NCBI GenBank assembly: GCA_021817755.1
Contig: JAKAGC010000014.1
Coordinates: forward strand, 1 to 16,248
From: Acidobacteriota bacterium
Lineage (GTDB): Bacteria > Acidobacteriota > Aminicenantia > UBA2199
Direction of reading: 5' to 3'
Length of the DNA: 16,248 nucleotides
Shown piece by piece: positions 1 to 8,602 of this stretch. Each line of letters starts with the position of its first letter. Position 1 is the first letter of the stretch. The translations under genes and the position numbers were made by a program. Below the pieces are notes generated by a model. That model did no database searches, had not been told where the DNA came from, and was given only the letters and a program-made list of their open reading frames with translations.

Positions 1-3
1 GAA

Positions 4-20
4 CAAAACGAATCGTTTTG
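4..20. promoter_or_regulatory. Perfect inverted repeat abutting the ribosome binding site
   Basis: Seven-base arms CAAAACG and CGTTTTG are separated by AAT. The right arm shares its last base with the GGGGAGG ribosome binding site (20-26) of the peptidase gene starting at 34. As DNA it could be an operator; as RNA it could be a small hairpin next to the ribosome site. It lacks the U-run of an intrinsic terminator. The promoter, if any, lies left of the window, so the role is open. Confidence 0.3.
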
Positions 21-33
21 GGGAGGCTGTATC

Positions 34-1998
34 GTGAAAGTATTGGGAATCATAACAAGAACTGCACTCCTGGTGCTGCTGCTATTGATTTCAACCCTGG
101 GAATCCCTCAAAGCAAAGTCGAAGAGACAATTAAAACTTCGGAAGCTGACAACCAACAGATCATTAATGAGGGAGAAAAAGAAAAAATTACGGTGGTTTC
201 TTATAATATCCGTGCACAATTGATCCCGGAAACACGTAAAATAACTGCTGTGGAAAATATGGAGTGGACGAATACCTCGGATACGAGCGTTGATTCGATT
301 CATTTCCACCTCTATTACAATGGATTTAAAGACAGTAAATCTACTTTTTTCAAAGAATCGGGGTTTTACAAAAAAACAACAGCAGAATTGGATGCGTTGC
401 AATTCGGTGAAATAAAAATTGAAGAGATTCAGTTGATGGGCGGTCAGGATTTAACAGAGCGCATGAGTTTCATTTCCCCGGATGACGGGAACCCATTCGA
501 TAAAACGGTAATGGTTCTGAAATTGCCTTCAACAGTTGCACCGGGTGAAAAAGTAAGTTTGAAAATTCGTTACATTCTGACGATTCCACAAATCTTTGAC
601 CGGACAGGTACAAAAGATAATTATTATTTCATCGCTCAATGGTTTCCTAAACCGGGAGTATTACAAAAAGACGGACAATGGCACTGTCACCAGTTCCATA
701 GAGATTCGGAATTCTTTGCGGATTACAGCAATTTCTCGGTTTCACTAACAATTCCATCGAAATTTTCTGTAGGAGCAACGGGGAAATTAATTAAAAAAGA
801 GAAAAACGCGGATAATTCGATTACCTATTTATATAATGAATCAAATGTCCATGATTTTGCCTGGTCTGCCTCTCCCAATTTCACACTGTATTCGGATAAA
901 TTGACATTCACTGACAACCGCGAACCGATTTATATCGATATGTTTATATCACCGAGGCATGGGGTGGTAAAAGACCGGTATATGGATTCGTTGAAATATA
1001 CGATCGATTTCCTTGACAAGCATCTTTACCCTTATGGGTATAAACGGTTGACTTTTATCGATCCACCGGATAATGGTTTGGGTTCGGGAGGTATGGAATA
1101 CCCGACATTGATTACGGGCTTCTATCATTCTATGGCGCCGGATTCCTTTAAATTCCCGGAACTGGTAACCATCCATGAAATGATTCACCAGTACTTCTAT
1201 GGAATGGTCGGCACGGATGAATTTCGTGAAGCCTGGCTCGATGAAGGTATTACGATGTTTTGGGAAATGGAAATTTCAAATGAATATTTCAAGGATTCTG
1301 CTTCCTACCTGGATTCATCTTTTTTAAAAATGGATTCCTGGGAAGTGGAACGAAAGAGCTACCTTTCACTGCTTCCGCTTGACCCGGTGGAACAGTATTC
1401 ATGGAAATTCTTTAATAGTTTTCAATATTCAGGAAATGTGTACAGTAAAGCGGGAATTTTCTTGATGAGTTTAAAAAATTTGATAGGCAAAAACAAAATG
1501 TACGATTGCTTACGCTATTACTGTGAAAAGTACAAATTCAAACACCCAACCACTGAAGATTTTATCGAGACATTCAATTCCTTCATGGGTGAGAATTTCA
1601 ACTGGGCATTTGATTGGTTTATAAGGGGTGATGGAAAATTGAGCCACGCAGTATACTGGGTGGATTCTCAAAAAATTTCCGTTAAACCTGAAAAATATAG
1701 AAATGAAGCGGTATTTGTTCGTTATGAAGGATATTTCCCCGTGGAATTGTTGATTACATTAGAAAATGGAAAAGAAATCAAAACCACCTGGCGAGATAAA
1801 GAAAAAGTGAAAAAGATCGTATTCGAGGATACGTCACCGATACGGCAAGCGGTCATCGATCCGAATAATTATGTTTTATTAGACAGCAATTTCCTGGATA
1901 ATTCAATGCTGTTAAAACCCTCCACAGGAGGAATAAAACGGCTGGCTTTAAAAATCGGGTTTTTGTTCCAGAATATCCTGGGCTCGATGGTGTTTTAA
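34..1998 (+). CDS. Exported M1 family (gluzincin) metallo-aminopeptidase
   Basis: This is probably a zinc aminopeptidase that removes N-terminal residues from peptides outside the cytoplasm. Seen: a hydrophobic N-terminal export segment (about residues 7-24), a GGMEYP exopeptidase motif (352-357, the counterpart of GAMEN), HEMIH (381-385), and the third zinc ligand E404 after 18 residues, which gives the M1 signature HExxHx18E. Y470 in VYSKAG is the likely transition-state tyrosine. At 654 residues it is shorter than four-domain M1 enzymes and appears to lack the large C-terminal helical domain. It ends in a short hydrophobic or amphipathic tail. The start is GTG, chosen because GGGGAGG lies 7 bases upstream. 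The next gene begins 22 bases after the stop, so it heads a three-gene operon. Peptidase class is secure; substrate is unknown. Confidence 0.9.
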   Translation: MKVLGIITRTALLVLLLLISTLGIPQSKVEETIKTSEADNQQIINEGEKEKITVVSYNIRAQLIPETRKITAVENMEWTNTSDTSVDSIHFHLYYNGFKDSKSTFFKESGFYKKTTAELDALQFGEIKIEEIQLMGGQDLTERMSFISPDDGNPFDKTVMVLKLPSTVAPGEKVSLKIRYILTIPQIFDRTGTKDNYYFIAQWFPKPGVLQKDGQWHCHQFHRDSEFFADYSNFSVSLTIPSKFSVGATGKLIKKEKNADNSITYLYNESNVHDFAWSASPNFTLYSDKLTFTDNREPIYIDMFISPRHGVVKDRYMDSLKYTIDFLDKHLYPYGYKRLTFIDPPDNGLGSGGMEYPTLITGFYHSMAPDSFKFPELVTIHEMIHQYFYGMVGTDEFREAWLDEGITMFWEMEISNEYFKDSASYLDSSFLKMDSWEVERKSYLSLLPLDPVEQYSWKFFNSFQYSGNVYSKAGIFLMSLKNLIGKNKMYDCLRYYCEKYKFKHPTTEDFIETFNSFMGENFNWAFDWFIRGDGKLSHAVYWVDSQKISVKPEKYRNEAVFVRYEGYFPVELLITLENGKEIKTTWRDKEKVKKIVFEDTSPIRQAVIDPNNYVLLDSNFLDNSMLLKPSTGGIKRLALKIGFLFQNILGSMVF

Positions 1999-2020
1999 AT
2001 GGAACGTTAAGGAGAGACCA

Positions 2021-2869
2021 ATGAACGGCGCAATGGGATTTTTATTCGGTTTTGGATTAAGAAACATACGACCGGCCATTTATGGATGGATTGTAAATGT
2101 ATTCTTTTCACTGGCTGTGTATTTCGGATTTTATAAATTATTCCTGCTGGCAGCAGGCAAATCTGTTTGGGCACGGGATATTGTTCCGGGAGAAAAAGGA
2201 ATTTTTACCTTTTTCGGAGACATTGTGCAGAATTACCCGGGAAGTGTTCCCCTGTTGTTTTTTATGTGTCTGATCGCAGTGATATTATTCTACCTGATTT
2301 CGATATTCGTATCTGGAGGTATCTTCTCGGTATTCGTAGAAGATGAACGGACTTCTTTTATTAATCTCCTGGCATCTTCCATCGAGAACTATTTCGCGAT
2401 GCTGGTAATCTTCCTTGGAAATATTCTGGTGTGGCTGATAATGTTGATTTTTCCGGCATTACTGACTTACCTTTATTTCCAATTGTTACCATCGATGAGC
2501 AATGGGGTTTCGGATACGATTTTTTATGTCCTGATCGCTTTATGGATATTATTCTTTTCTTTCGGTACAGCGATTTACGATTATGTACGTATTTTCAAAA
2601 TGAAAGAAGAAAAAGGAATCTGGGAAGCATTTAAAAAAGGCATTGGATTTGTGTTTTCCAATAAGTGGAATATATTCGTGATCATACTATTATACGGATT
2701 AAGTCTTTTGTTGGTATTCCTGGTTTATTATGTGACCCGGAAGCCGGTAAGTTTTCTTTATGCATCTTTAATATTTATTGTATATCAGTTTTTTATGTTA
2801 TTGAGATATTTTTTGAAAATTGTTATGATTAGAGGGGAAATATTTTTAACTGTGCCAAAGGAGGAATAA
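2021..2869 (+). CDS. Multi-pass inner-membrane protein of unknown function
   Basis: A 282-residue protein with about six hydrophobic segments, roughly at residues 22-45, 75-100, 120-155, 165-185, 215-240 and 243-268. A charged cytoplasmic-looking stretch (FKMKEEKGIWEAFKKG) lies between the fourth and fifth. I see no catalytic motif. The layout resembles the broad class of six-helix bacterial membrane proteins annotated DUF4013/YIP-like, but I cannot assign it to a family. AAGGAG (2009-2014) precedes the ATG. The last codons contain the AAAGGAGG ribosome site of the next gene, whose ATG follows the TAA with no gap, so the two are probably translationally coupled. It may serve as a membrane partner of the flanking peptidase and thioredoxin-like proteins; this is inferred from context only. 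Confidence 0.8.
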   Translation: MNGAMGFLFGFGLRNIRPAIYGWIVNVFFSLAVYFGFYKLFLLAAGKSVWARDIVPGEKGIFTFFGDIVQNYPGSVPLLFFMCLIAVILFYLISIFVSGGIFSVFVEDERTSFINLLASSIENYFAMLVIFLGNILVWLIMLIFPALLTYLYFQLLPSMSNGVSDTIFYVLIALWILFFSFGTAIYDYVRIFKMKEEKGIWEAFKKGIGFVFSNKWNIFVIILLYGLSLLLVFLVYYVTRKPVSFLYASLIFIVYQFFMLLRYFLKIVMIRGEIFLTVPKEE

Positions 2870-3625
2870 ATGAATTGTCCGAATTGTAATGAGTTGGTTC
2901 CTGATAATAACTATAAGTGTCCGCATTGTGGAACTGTGATTCAGCCGGGAGTAGAACCGGAGAATTTCCGGCAACCTGCACGAAAATCTGTTTCGGGTGC
3001 TTCAAAAGCGATCTTTCTGGTTTTTATAGTAGCTGTAGCAGTGATAATTTATTTTGGCGTTCAGCGGAATAAAAATAAAACCGCTCCTGATACAAAAGAC
3101 ACAGCGAGTGTAACAGAAACTGAAAATTCAGCTACAACATCCGACAGTTCTGTAAGTGATAACAGTGGAACGGGTTCTTCTACAGAGCCGGCAACAGCAA
3201 CACCGAGCGAGCCTCCTGCTGCCAATAGCGGGGATTCATCTTACTACGAAGAATCGGGTGATGAAGAGGTTGCCAAGGTTATAAATGAAAGCAATCCGGG
3301 AGAAAAGGTCGATATCAATAATTTTGTCAAAAAAGGGAAAATATCGATCTTTGATTTTTACAGCGAATATTGCCCACCATGCAGACAAATCGGACCGATG
3401 CTGCATACTCTGGATAGTCAACGGGATGATATTGTGGTAATGAAAATCGATATTAACCGTCCGGGTGTTACGGGTATCGATTGGGGTTCTCCGGTTATTC
3501 GTCAATATGGAATTAATTCGATTCCTCATTTTATTATTTTTGAAGCAAATGGAGGAAAGTTAGTAGGTGGAGCAGCGTACCAAAAGGTCATTCAACTGCT
3601 CCAGGATGCTGGAATTACTGACTAA
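2870..3625 (+). CDS. Zinc-ribbon / transmembrane / thioredoxin-domain fusion protein
   Basis: This 251-residue protein has three parts. An N-terminal zinc ribbon has C3-x2-C6 and C17-x2-C20. One transmembrane helix spans about 47-64. A Ser/Thr/Asp/Glu-rich low-complexity linker (about 70-140) leads to a C-terminal thioredoxin fold. The redox motif is YCPPC with cysteines at 168 and 171, and a likely cis-proline sits in SIPHF. A CPPC centre is familiar from TlpA/ResA-type thiol oxidoreductases, whereas classical thioredoxin has CGPC. The order suggests the zinc ribbon inside and the thioredoxin outside the membrane, tethered by a flexible linker, but this topology is inferred. A likely role is reduction or isomerisation of exported disulfides. 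The start is firm: AAAGGAGG lies just upstream, inside the end of the preceding gene. Confidence 0.85.
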   Translation: MNCPNCNELVPDNNYKCPHCGTVIQPGVEPENFRQPARKSVSGASKAIFLVFIVAVAVIIYFGVQRNKNKTAPDTKDTASVTETENSATTSDSSVSDNSGTGSSTEPATATPSEPPAANSGDSSYYEESGDEEVAKVINESNPGEKVDINNFVKKGKISIFDFYSEYCPPCRQIGPMLHTLDSQRDDIVVMKIDINRPGVTGIDWGSPVIRQYGINSIPHFIIFEANGGKLVGGAAYQKVIQLLQDAGITD

Positions 3626-3727
3626 TAGATTAATAATAGATTCTTTTTCAATTCAGTTTTTATACTAAACAACTAATAATTTTTCTGTTTAAAAAAAGTT
3701 AAGCAGTGTTCTCTATAAAAATAAAGC
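3626..3727. other. Convergent intergenic gap, no clear terminator
   Basis: This gap separates two genes that converge. It is very AT-rich, with T- and A-runs on both strands, but I find no GC-rich hairpin followed by a U-run in either direction. Termination may be factor-dependent, or transcripts may overlap. Confidence 0.4.
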
Positions 3728-5065
3728 TTAGGCGAGAGATAGTGTACGATGAGCCATGTATAAGAGACCTTGTACTGGAACTCCATAAGGACAAGCTTTT
3801 TCACAGTGACCGGAGCAATTGGCGCAGAGGTCGGCTTTAGCAGCAGGAAGTTTGGCATAATGTTTCATGGCATACTTTTCTTTTCCCTGGGCTTCATAAT
3901 AGTGATTAAACCGCATAATGCTATTCACCGGAACATGATGCGGGCATGCAGGTTCACACAGTCCACAGGCATGACGGCAATATAAAGCGGAGCATCCTTC
4001 TTTATATGCGGATAATTTCTCTTTATCCATGTCTTCCAAACGTGTACCGGAAAGAGTGATAAAGGATTCGATATCATCAAAATTCTTAAAACTACAGCAT
4101 ACGGTATTTACATTGGGATTGGAGAGAACAAACCGGATGGCTGCCTGTCTCATTCTTGGGTAATCTTCAAGTTTGTATTGTTTAATAAACTCAGCCGCTT
4201 TTTTAGCTTTTTCTTCAAGCCGTGTAATCATGGGTGGGTAATATTCGGGGACTTCCTGGTTATCTGCTTTGGCTTTTGCAATGCGTTCTTTTAGTACTGG
4301 AATATTGCCGATGGGGTTTGTTTTCATCAAAGTGGTTCCGATGTTTTTTTCTTTACAGAGTTTTAGAACTTTATCGCCGTTGTCTTCATTAATAAAATTG
4401 TAGGCGAGAAGCATCACATCGAATCGGCCATCGAGAGCAGCAGCAGTAAGAACTTTTTCCATGGTTTCAACGGGATCGACAAACCAATTGGAGCCATGAT
4501 TGGAAATGCCGACAAAGCGAAGCCGTCCTTCATTCTTTAACAGCTGCATTGCTGCATGAAATCCTTCGGATTTTACCATAGCGGATTTTTCAACACCGTG
4601 CATCATTAAGCAATCGATATAATCGGTCTTTAGATTTTCAAGAGATTTACGGGCACGTTTTAAGCAAGCCTCTTTACTGATATCCTCTCCTTCCTTTAAT
4701 TCCATTTTGGTTGTAATGAAAAGTGATTTCCGGTCGCGTTTTTTAATAACGTCACCGACTACAGTTTCATTATTATAACTTTCTGCAGAATCGATATAAT
4801 TAACCCCGGCATCCAGTAGCCGTTCAAGTACGACTGGATCTTTAACGAACCCTGAGCTGATATCGGATACTTTAAAACCGGTTCGCCCGAGTGTCCGGAA
4901 CTCTTTAATTTTTAATGGGGATTCCGGTGTGGGTGTAGGTTGTGGTGCTGATGCGGGGGATTGTTGACCAAGAAGCCAGGGGCTGCTGCCAAGCATGCCG
5001 GCACCGACTCCTATGGCGGAATTTTTCAAAAAATTGCGTCTGTTCATACCTGGTTTGTTACTCAT
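3728..5065 (-). CDS. Tat-exported aldo/keto reductase with C-terminal iron-sulfur domain
   Basis: An NAD(P)H-type aldo/keto reductase barrel fused to a ferredoxin-like tail, as in the COG1453 group. Seen: a twin-arginine signal RRNFLK (9-14) followed by a hydrophobic stretch and a Pro-rich linker. The barrel has the AKR tetrad D92, Y97, K120 and H156. The tail has two cysteine sets, C363/C367/C370/C374-P and C414/C417/C421/C425-P, each able to hold a [4Fe-4S] cluster. Tat export fits a protein folded around cofactors in the cytoplasm, and the clusters suggest electron transfer to or from a redox partner. The substrate is unknown. The start is set by GGAGG four bases before the ATG. It lies 84 bases downstream of comEC on the same strand, and I see no convincing promoter between them. 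Confidence 0.9.
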   Translation of the reverse strand: MSNKPGMNRRNFLKNSAIGVGAGMLGSSPWLLGQQSPASAPQPTPTPESPLKIKEFRTLGRTGFKVSDISSGFVKDPVVLERLLDAGVNYIDSAESYNNETVVGDVIKKRDRKSLFITTKMELKEGEDISKEACLKRARKSLENLKTDYIDCLMMHGVEKSAMVKSEGFHAAMQLLKNEGRLRFVGISNHGSNWFVDPVETMEKVLTAAALDGRFDVMLLAYNFINEDNGDKVLKLCKEKNIGTTLMKTNPIGNIPVLKERIAKAKADNQEVPEYYPPMITRLEEKAKKAAEFIKQYKLEDYPRMRQAAIRFVLSNPNVNTVCCSFKNFDDIESFITLSGTRLEDMDKEKLSAYKEGCSALYCRHACGLCEPACPHHVPVNSIMRFNHYYEAQGKEKYAMKHYAKLPAAKADLCANCSGHCEKACPYGVPVQGLLYMAHRTLSLA

Positions 5066-5149
5066 TCTACCTCCGAAAACATTATTGTTAATAAATTTAT
5101 ACGTAAAAATGATGTGGTTGGTTTCCTTGTTTTTTAAATTCTATTCTTT

Positions 5150-7576
5150 TTATCGGGAAGTTTCAATCTGTATTCCATGGGGTGTGGAAATAAAACGAAT
5201 ACCTCCGTTTTTAGCAGTGGCGAGGCATTGTGCTTGAACATATTTGTAATTGGCAAGAACTCCGGGATGAGGAAATTTGAATTGGTTGTCTTTGGCATTT
5301 GAAAAAACAGCATACCGAGGAGAGACGCAACGCAGAAATGAGATGGATGATGAGCTTATCGAGCCATGATGGGGCACTTTTATTACTGTTGAATGAAGAG
5401 AGGAACATTGTTTTTCTGCCAGTTCGTTTTCCACTTCTTTTTCAATATCTCCGGGGAATAAAAAAGAATTAAACGAATCGGATATACGGAGTACCATGGA
5501 TTGATTATTCGTGGCATGAATACCGGAAAGAAAATGATCCGGAAATATACATTGAATCAGACAGCCATGGATTTTTTTTGTAAAAGGAGAAACACAGGTT
5601 TTAATTTTAGTGGAAGGTGGGATGGCTTGAATAAGCCGATTATAAGAGGTATCACCTTCGCTTTCATCGCTGGATGAAATCCAGAGTTCCTCCGGTTGGA
5701 GTATGGAAATTATTTCTGATATACCTTCGATATGATCGGGGTGGTGATGAGAGGCAGCAATCCAGCGGATATGAATTTGTTTTTCAAGAAGGAAAGGAAG
5801 TACGATACGTTTTCCGACTTCAAAATCGGAATAGGCATGAGGAGTGCCACCGGCATCTATCAGGAGGGCATCGCCACCTGGAAATACGATTACGCTGGAA
5901 TCGCCTTGCCCGACATCGAGAATAAACACTTCGAGATTTGAAGGATTGTAAGGAGCAGGAGGAATGGAAATATAAACGCATCCGGTAATTAGAATAATCC
6001 CTGCTATTAGCTTTACAGATAAATATTTAACACTTGAACCCAAAAAATACAATGCAAATAAAAATATTAGAAGGATGAATGATGGAGAAGGACGGTATAT
6101 TACCATTTTCAGCGTTTCTGAAAAGAAAAACGCAGCTTTAAAAAATAAGATAAGAGGAAAATGAAGAAAAAAAAGCAAAATATTTGAAAGAAAGGTGGAA
6201 ATAGGAGCAAGAGGAATAAGTAAGAGACCGGCCCCGGTGATTAGGGCGGTAAGAGGAATTAGTACAAATCCGGCAAAGAACCCGGAAAAGGAGTATTGAT
6301 TGAAGTAATACAATGAAAGTGGTAATGACATAAGCGATGCGGATATATTCGCGGTAAGGAATTCTGCAAACCAGTGTGTTTTCTTTTCTTTTAGTAAATG
6401 GTGGGATGTGTTGGGGGCTGAGGGTAGAGGGGGAATATTTTTTTTTGTAGAAAAGTTCTCGAATAAAGGGATAAAAATTAGTCTTCCGGCAGCAATAGCA
6501 GCGGTGAGAGAAAAGGTAAGAATAAATCCGGCATCAAGAAAACAGGCGGGGTTTTGTATGAGAAAAAGAAGCCCTGTCAGAGAAATAATATTAAATATGT
6601 GGATATTGCGAAATAGGAGTCGTGCAATAAAAATGAGTATAGCCATTAAAACTGCACGCTCCGCAGGAATATTGAATCCGGATAACGCAAGGAAGAGTAG
6701 TAGAACGAATGAAGTGATAATGTACTTTTTTTTCCGGGAAACCTTTAAATAATTTAAAAAACCGAGGGCAAGGAGAGCAATAATTCCTATATGAGCACCG
6801 GAGATAGATAGCAAATGATACGTACCGGAATCGATGAATCTTCTTTCTTGTTCATTGGTAAGATCTCCTCGTTCTCCGATAGTAATAGCGAGCAGTAGTA
6901 CTCCTTTTTTATCGATTATATCCTGGTTACGATATTTATTTTCAATAGTATTGCGGATTGAATTTCGCCATTTCCCAATTATTCTCCATAACCAGGAAGT
7001 ATTTTTAATAGGAGTAATGAGTTCACCGGATTTGCAGTATCCGTTGAAATGAATATTATTAACCAAGACATAATCCTCAAATCGGTTACGAGAAAAATTC
7101 CGGTTGAAGTTCAGGGAATAGAGATTGGTATCTATACGTATTTTATCGCCTTTAAAAAATCGATCTACCCTACCCTGGATTTTTATACGTGCGTTAAAAT
7201 TTTTCTGATACTGTTTATTTTCAAATTCCAGGTTATGGGCATGAATGGTTAAATAAGAGAAATTCCCGGCAATTTCGGGGTAATCGGTAAGTTCACCTTC
7301 AAGGGTAACATATTCGCGAGTAGGAATTGGAATTGCCGCTTTTTGGATATAATCCACTTTCTCAGTGATAAATCGCATACCTATTAGGAATCCAAAACAT
7401 AAAACAAGCAACGTGTAGGCGATTTTTAAATGTTTAAAATAAAAACAAATCAGAAAAGCGGTTATACATATAGTGATAATAGGGGGGAATAAGAGGGGGT
7501 TATCTATTTGTAAAAAATTTATAAGGTTTACCAGTAATAGTACGGCTATGAATAACGGGGTAAATATGTTTTTCAT
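5150..7576 (-). CDS. comEC: ComEC/Rec2 DNA-uptake channel protein
   Basis: The inner-membrane channel that carries single-stranded DNA into the cytoplasm during natural transformation. All expected parts are present in 808 residues. The N-terminus has membrane helices and a DUF4131-like OB region (about 1-190). The central Competence domain contains LLSISGAHIG, with H262. The C-terminal metallo-beta-lactamase domain starts at ILDVGQGD (D554, D559), has HHHPDH (610-615) as the metal-binding HxHxDH motif, and KVPHHGS with H736/H737. The metal motifs are intact, so the nuclease-like domain is probably active. The ATG follows the BatA-like gene stop by 27 bases with only a GGGG-type ribosome site, so expression probably depends on the upstream operon. 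No other competence gene is in the window. Confidence 0.95.
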   Translation of the reverse strand: MKNIFTPLFIAVLLLVNLINFLQIDNPLLFPPIITICITAFLICFYFKHLKIAYTLLVLCFGFLIGMRFITEKVDYIQKAAIPIPTREYVTLEGELTDYPEIAGNFSYLTIHAHNLEFENKQYQKNFNARIKIQGRVDRFFKGDKIRIDTNLYSLNFNRNFSRNRFEDYVLVNNIHFNGYCKSGELITPIKNTSWLWRIIGKWRNSIRNTIENKYRNQDIIDKKGVLLLAITIGERGDLTNEQERRFIDSGTYHLLSISGAHIGIIALLALGFLNYLKVSRKKKYIITSFVLLLFLALSGFNIPAERAVLMAILIFIARLLFRNIHIFNIISLTGLLFLIQNPACFLDAGFILTFSLTAAIAAGRLIFIPLFENFSTKKNIPPLPSAPNTSHHLLKEKKTHWFAEFLTANISASLMSLPLSLYYFNQYSFSGFFAGFVLIPLTALITGAGLLLIPLAPISTFLSNILLFFLHFPLILFFKAAFFFSETLKMVIYRPSPSFILLIFLFALYFLGSSVKYLSVKLIAGIILITGCVYISIPPAPYNPSNLEVFILDVGQGDSSVIVFPGGDALLIDAGGTPHAYSDFEVGKRIVLPFLLEKQIHIRWIAASHHHPDHIEGISEIISILQPEELWISSSDESEGDTSYNRLIQAIPPSTKIKTCVSPFTKKIHGCLIQCIFPDHFLSGIHATNNQSMVLRISDSFNSFLFPGDIEKEVENELAEKQCSSLHSTVIKVPHHGSISSSSISFLRCVSPRYAVFSNAKDNQFKFPHPGVLANYKYVQAQCLATAKNGGIRFISTPHGIQIETSR

Positions 7577-7603
7577 AGCCCCGGTAAATGATTAGACTTC
7601 CGG

Positions 7604-8602
7604 TTAGGGAAGGGTGCGGAGAAACGTTCGCTTTAAAAATTCGGCAATGAGCAGGAAGAGAAACCCTAACAAGAGGGGATAGAAATAGAGGTCCCGCGCA
7701 TGAGAAATACGACGGGAAGATATTTCTGTTTTCTCCCACCGATCGATTTCTTTAAAAATATTTTGTAATTGTACACGGTCAGTGGCGCGGAAATAAAGTC
7801 CGCCGGTTGTATTGGCAATATATTTGAGTAGGTCTTCATCGATCTGTACTTCCAGCATAACATGTTGGATATTTCCGAATTCATCGGGAACAGGATAAGG
7901 GGCTTGTCCTCTAGTCCCAACACCGATAGTATAGACTTTAATATTAAAATCTTTAGCGATTTGGGCAGCATCTTTGGGATCGATTTCTCCGCGGTTATTA
8001 ACGCCATCGGTTAGCAATATAATAATTTTTGATTTACTTTTGGAGTGCCGGATGCGATTCACCGATGTGGCCAGAGCAACACCGAGAGCTGTTCCATCTT
8101 CTATATCACCTATATTGGATTGATTAAGAAAATATCGAAGGATATCGTAATCAACAGTTAGAGGGCAGCGGGTATAACATTGTCCTGCAAATGTAACCAG
8201 TCCCAGCCGGTCATTGGAGCGTTTTTTTATAAAATCCGAAATCACTTCTTTTGCAACTGTCAATCTGTTTCTAGGCTGGAAATCTTCAGCGGCCATGGAA
8301 CCGGATATATCGAGAGTAATCAAAATATCGATACCCTTGCGGTTCTCTTTATCGGAATAATTCAATATCTGGGGGCGTGTAAGAGCGAGGATAAAAAGTG
8401 CAAATGCAACCAACTTAAAATAAAAGAGGTTTTTAATAAAAAATGTTTTGAGGGTATGATCGGTATTCCCGATTATCCTGCTGGAAGAGAAAAATATGAA
8501 CCTTTTTCCTCGCCGAGACAGGAATATATTCCACAATATCAGTAGAGGAATAATTGCCAGTAAAAAGAAATAAGCTTTATTTGCAAAATGTAATTCACTC
8601 AT
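7604..8602 (-). CDS. batA: BatA-like von Willebrand factor A membrane protein
   Basis: A 332-residue VWA-domain protein of the Bat (Bacteroides aerotolerance) type. Two N-terminal membrane helices (about 10-28 and 57-75) precede the VWA domain, and a C-terminal helix (about 305-322) follows it, so the domain should be held at the membrane. The metal-ion-dependent adhesion site is intact: D98-x-S100-x-S102, T171 and TDG (198-200). The family is thought to act in envelope stress tolerance or complex assembly together with MoxR AAA+ ATPases; the precise role is unsettled. Its ATG overlaps the stop of the upstream gene by four bases (ATGA), which indicates translational coupling. A BatB-like second VWA gene, commonly next in such clusters, is absent; comEC follows instead. 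Confidence 0.88.
   Translation of the reverse strand: MSELHFANKAYFFLLAIIPLLILWNIFLSRRGKRFIFFSSSRIIGNTDHTLKTFFIKNLFYFKLVAFALFILALTRPQILNYSDKENRKGIDILITLDISGSMAAEDFQPRNRLTVAKEVISDFIKKRSNDRLGLVTFAGQCYTRCPLTVDYDILRYFLNQSNIGDIEDGTALGVALATSVNRIRHSKSKSKIIILLTDGVNNRGEIDPKDAAQIAKDFNIKVYTIGVGTRGQAPYPVPDEFGNIQHVMLEVQIDEDLLKYIANTTGGLYFRATDRVQLQNIFKEIDRWEKTEISSRRISHARDLYFYPLLLGFLFLLIAEFLKRTFLRTLP

Noticed and set aside
3770..3985. Plus-strand open frame of 71 codons
   Set aside because: It lies wholly opposite the iron-sulfur tail of the aldo/keto reductase, whose cysteine motifs prove the minus-strand frame; no ribosome site.
5066..5149. Possible promoter for the aldo/keto reductase (TATAAA on the minus strand)
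   Set aside because: No acceptable -35 hexamer stands 16-18 bases upstream; AT-rich DNA gives such -10 matches by chance.
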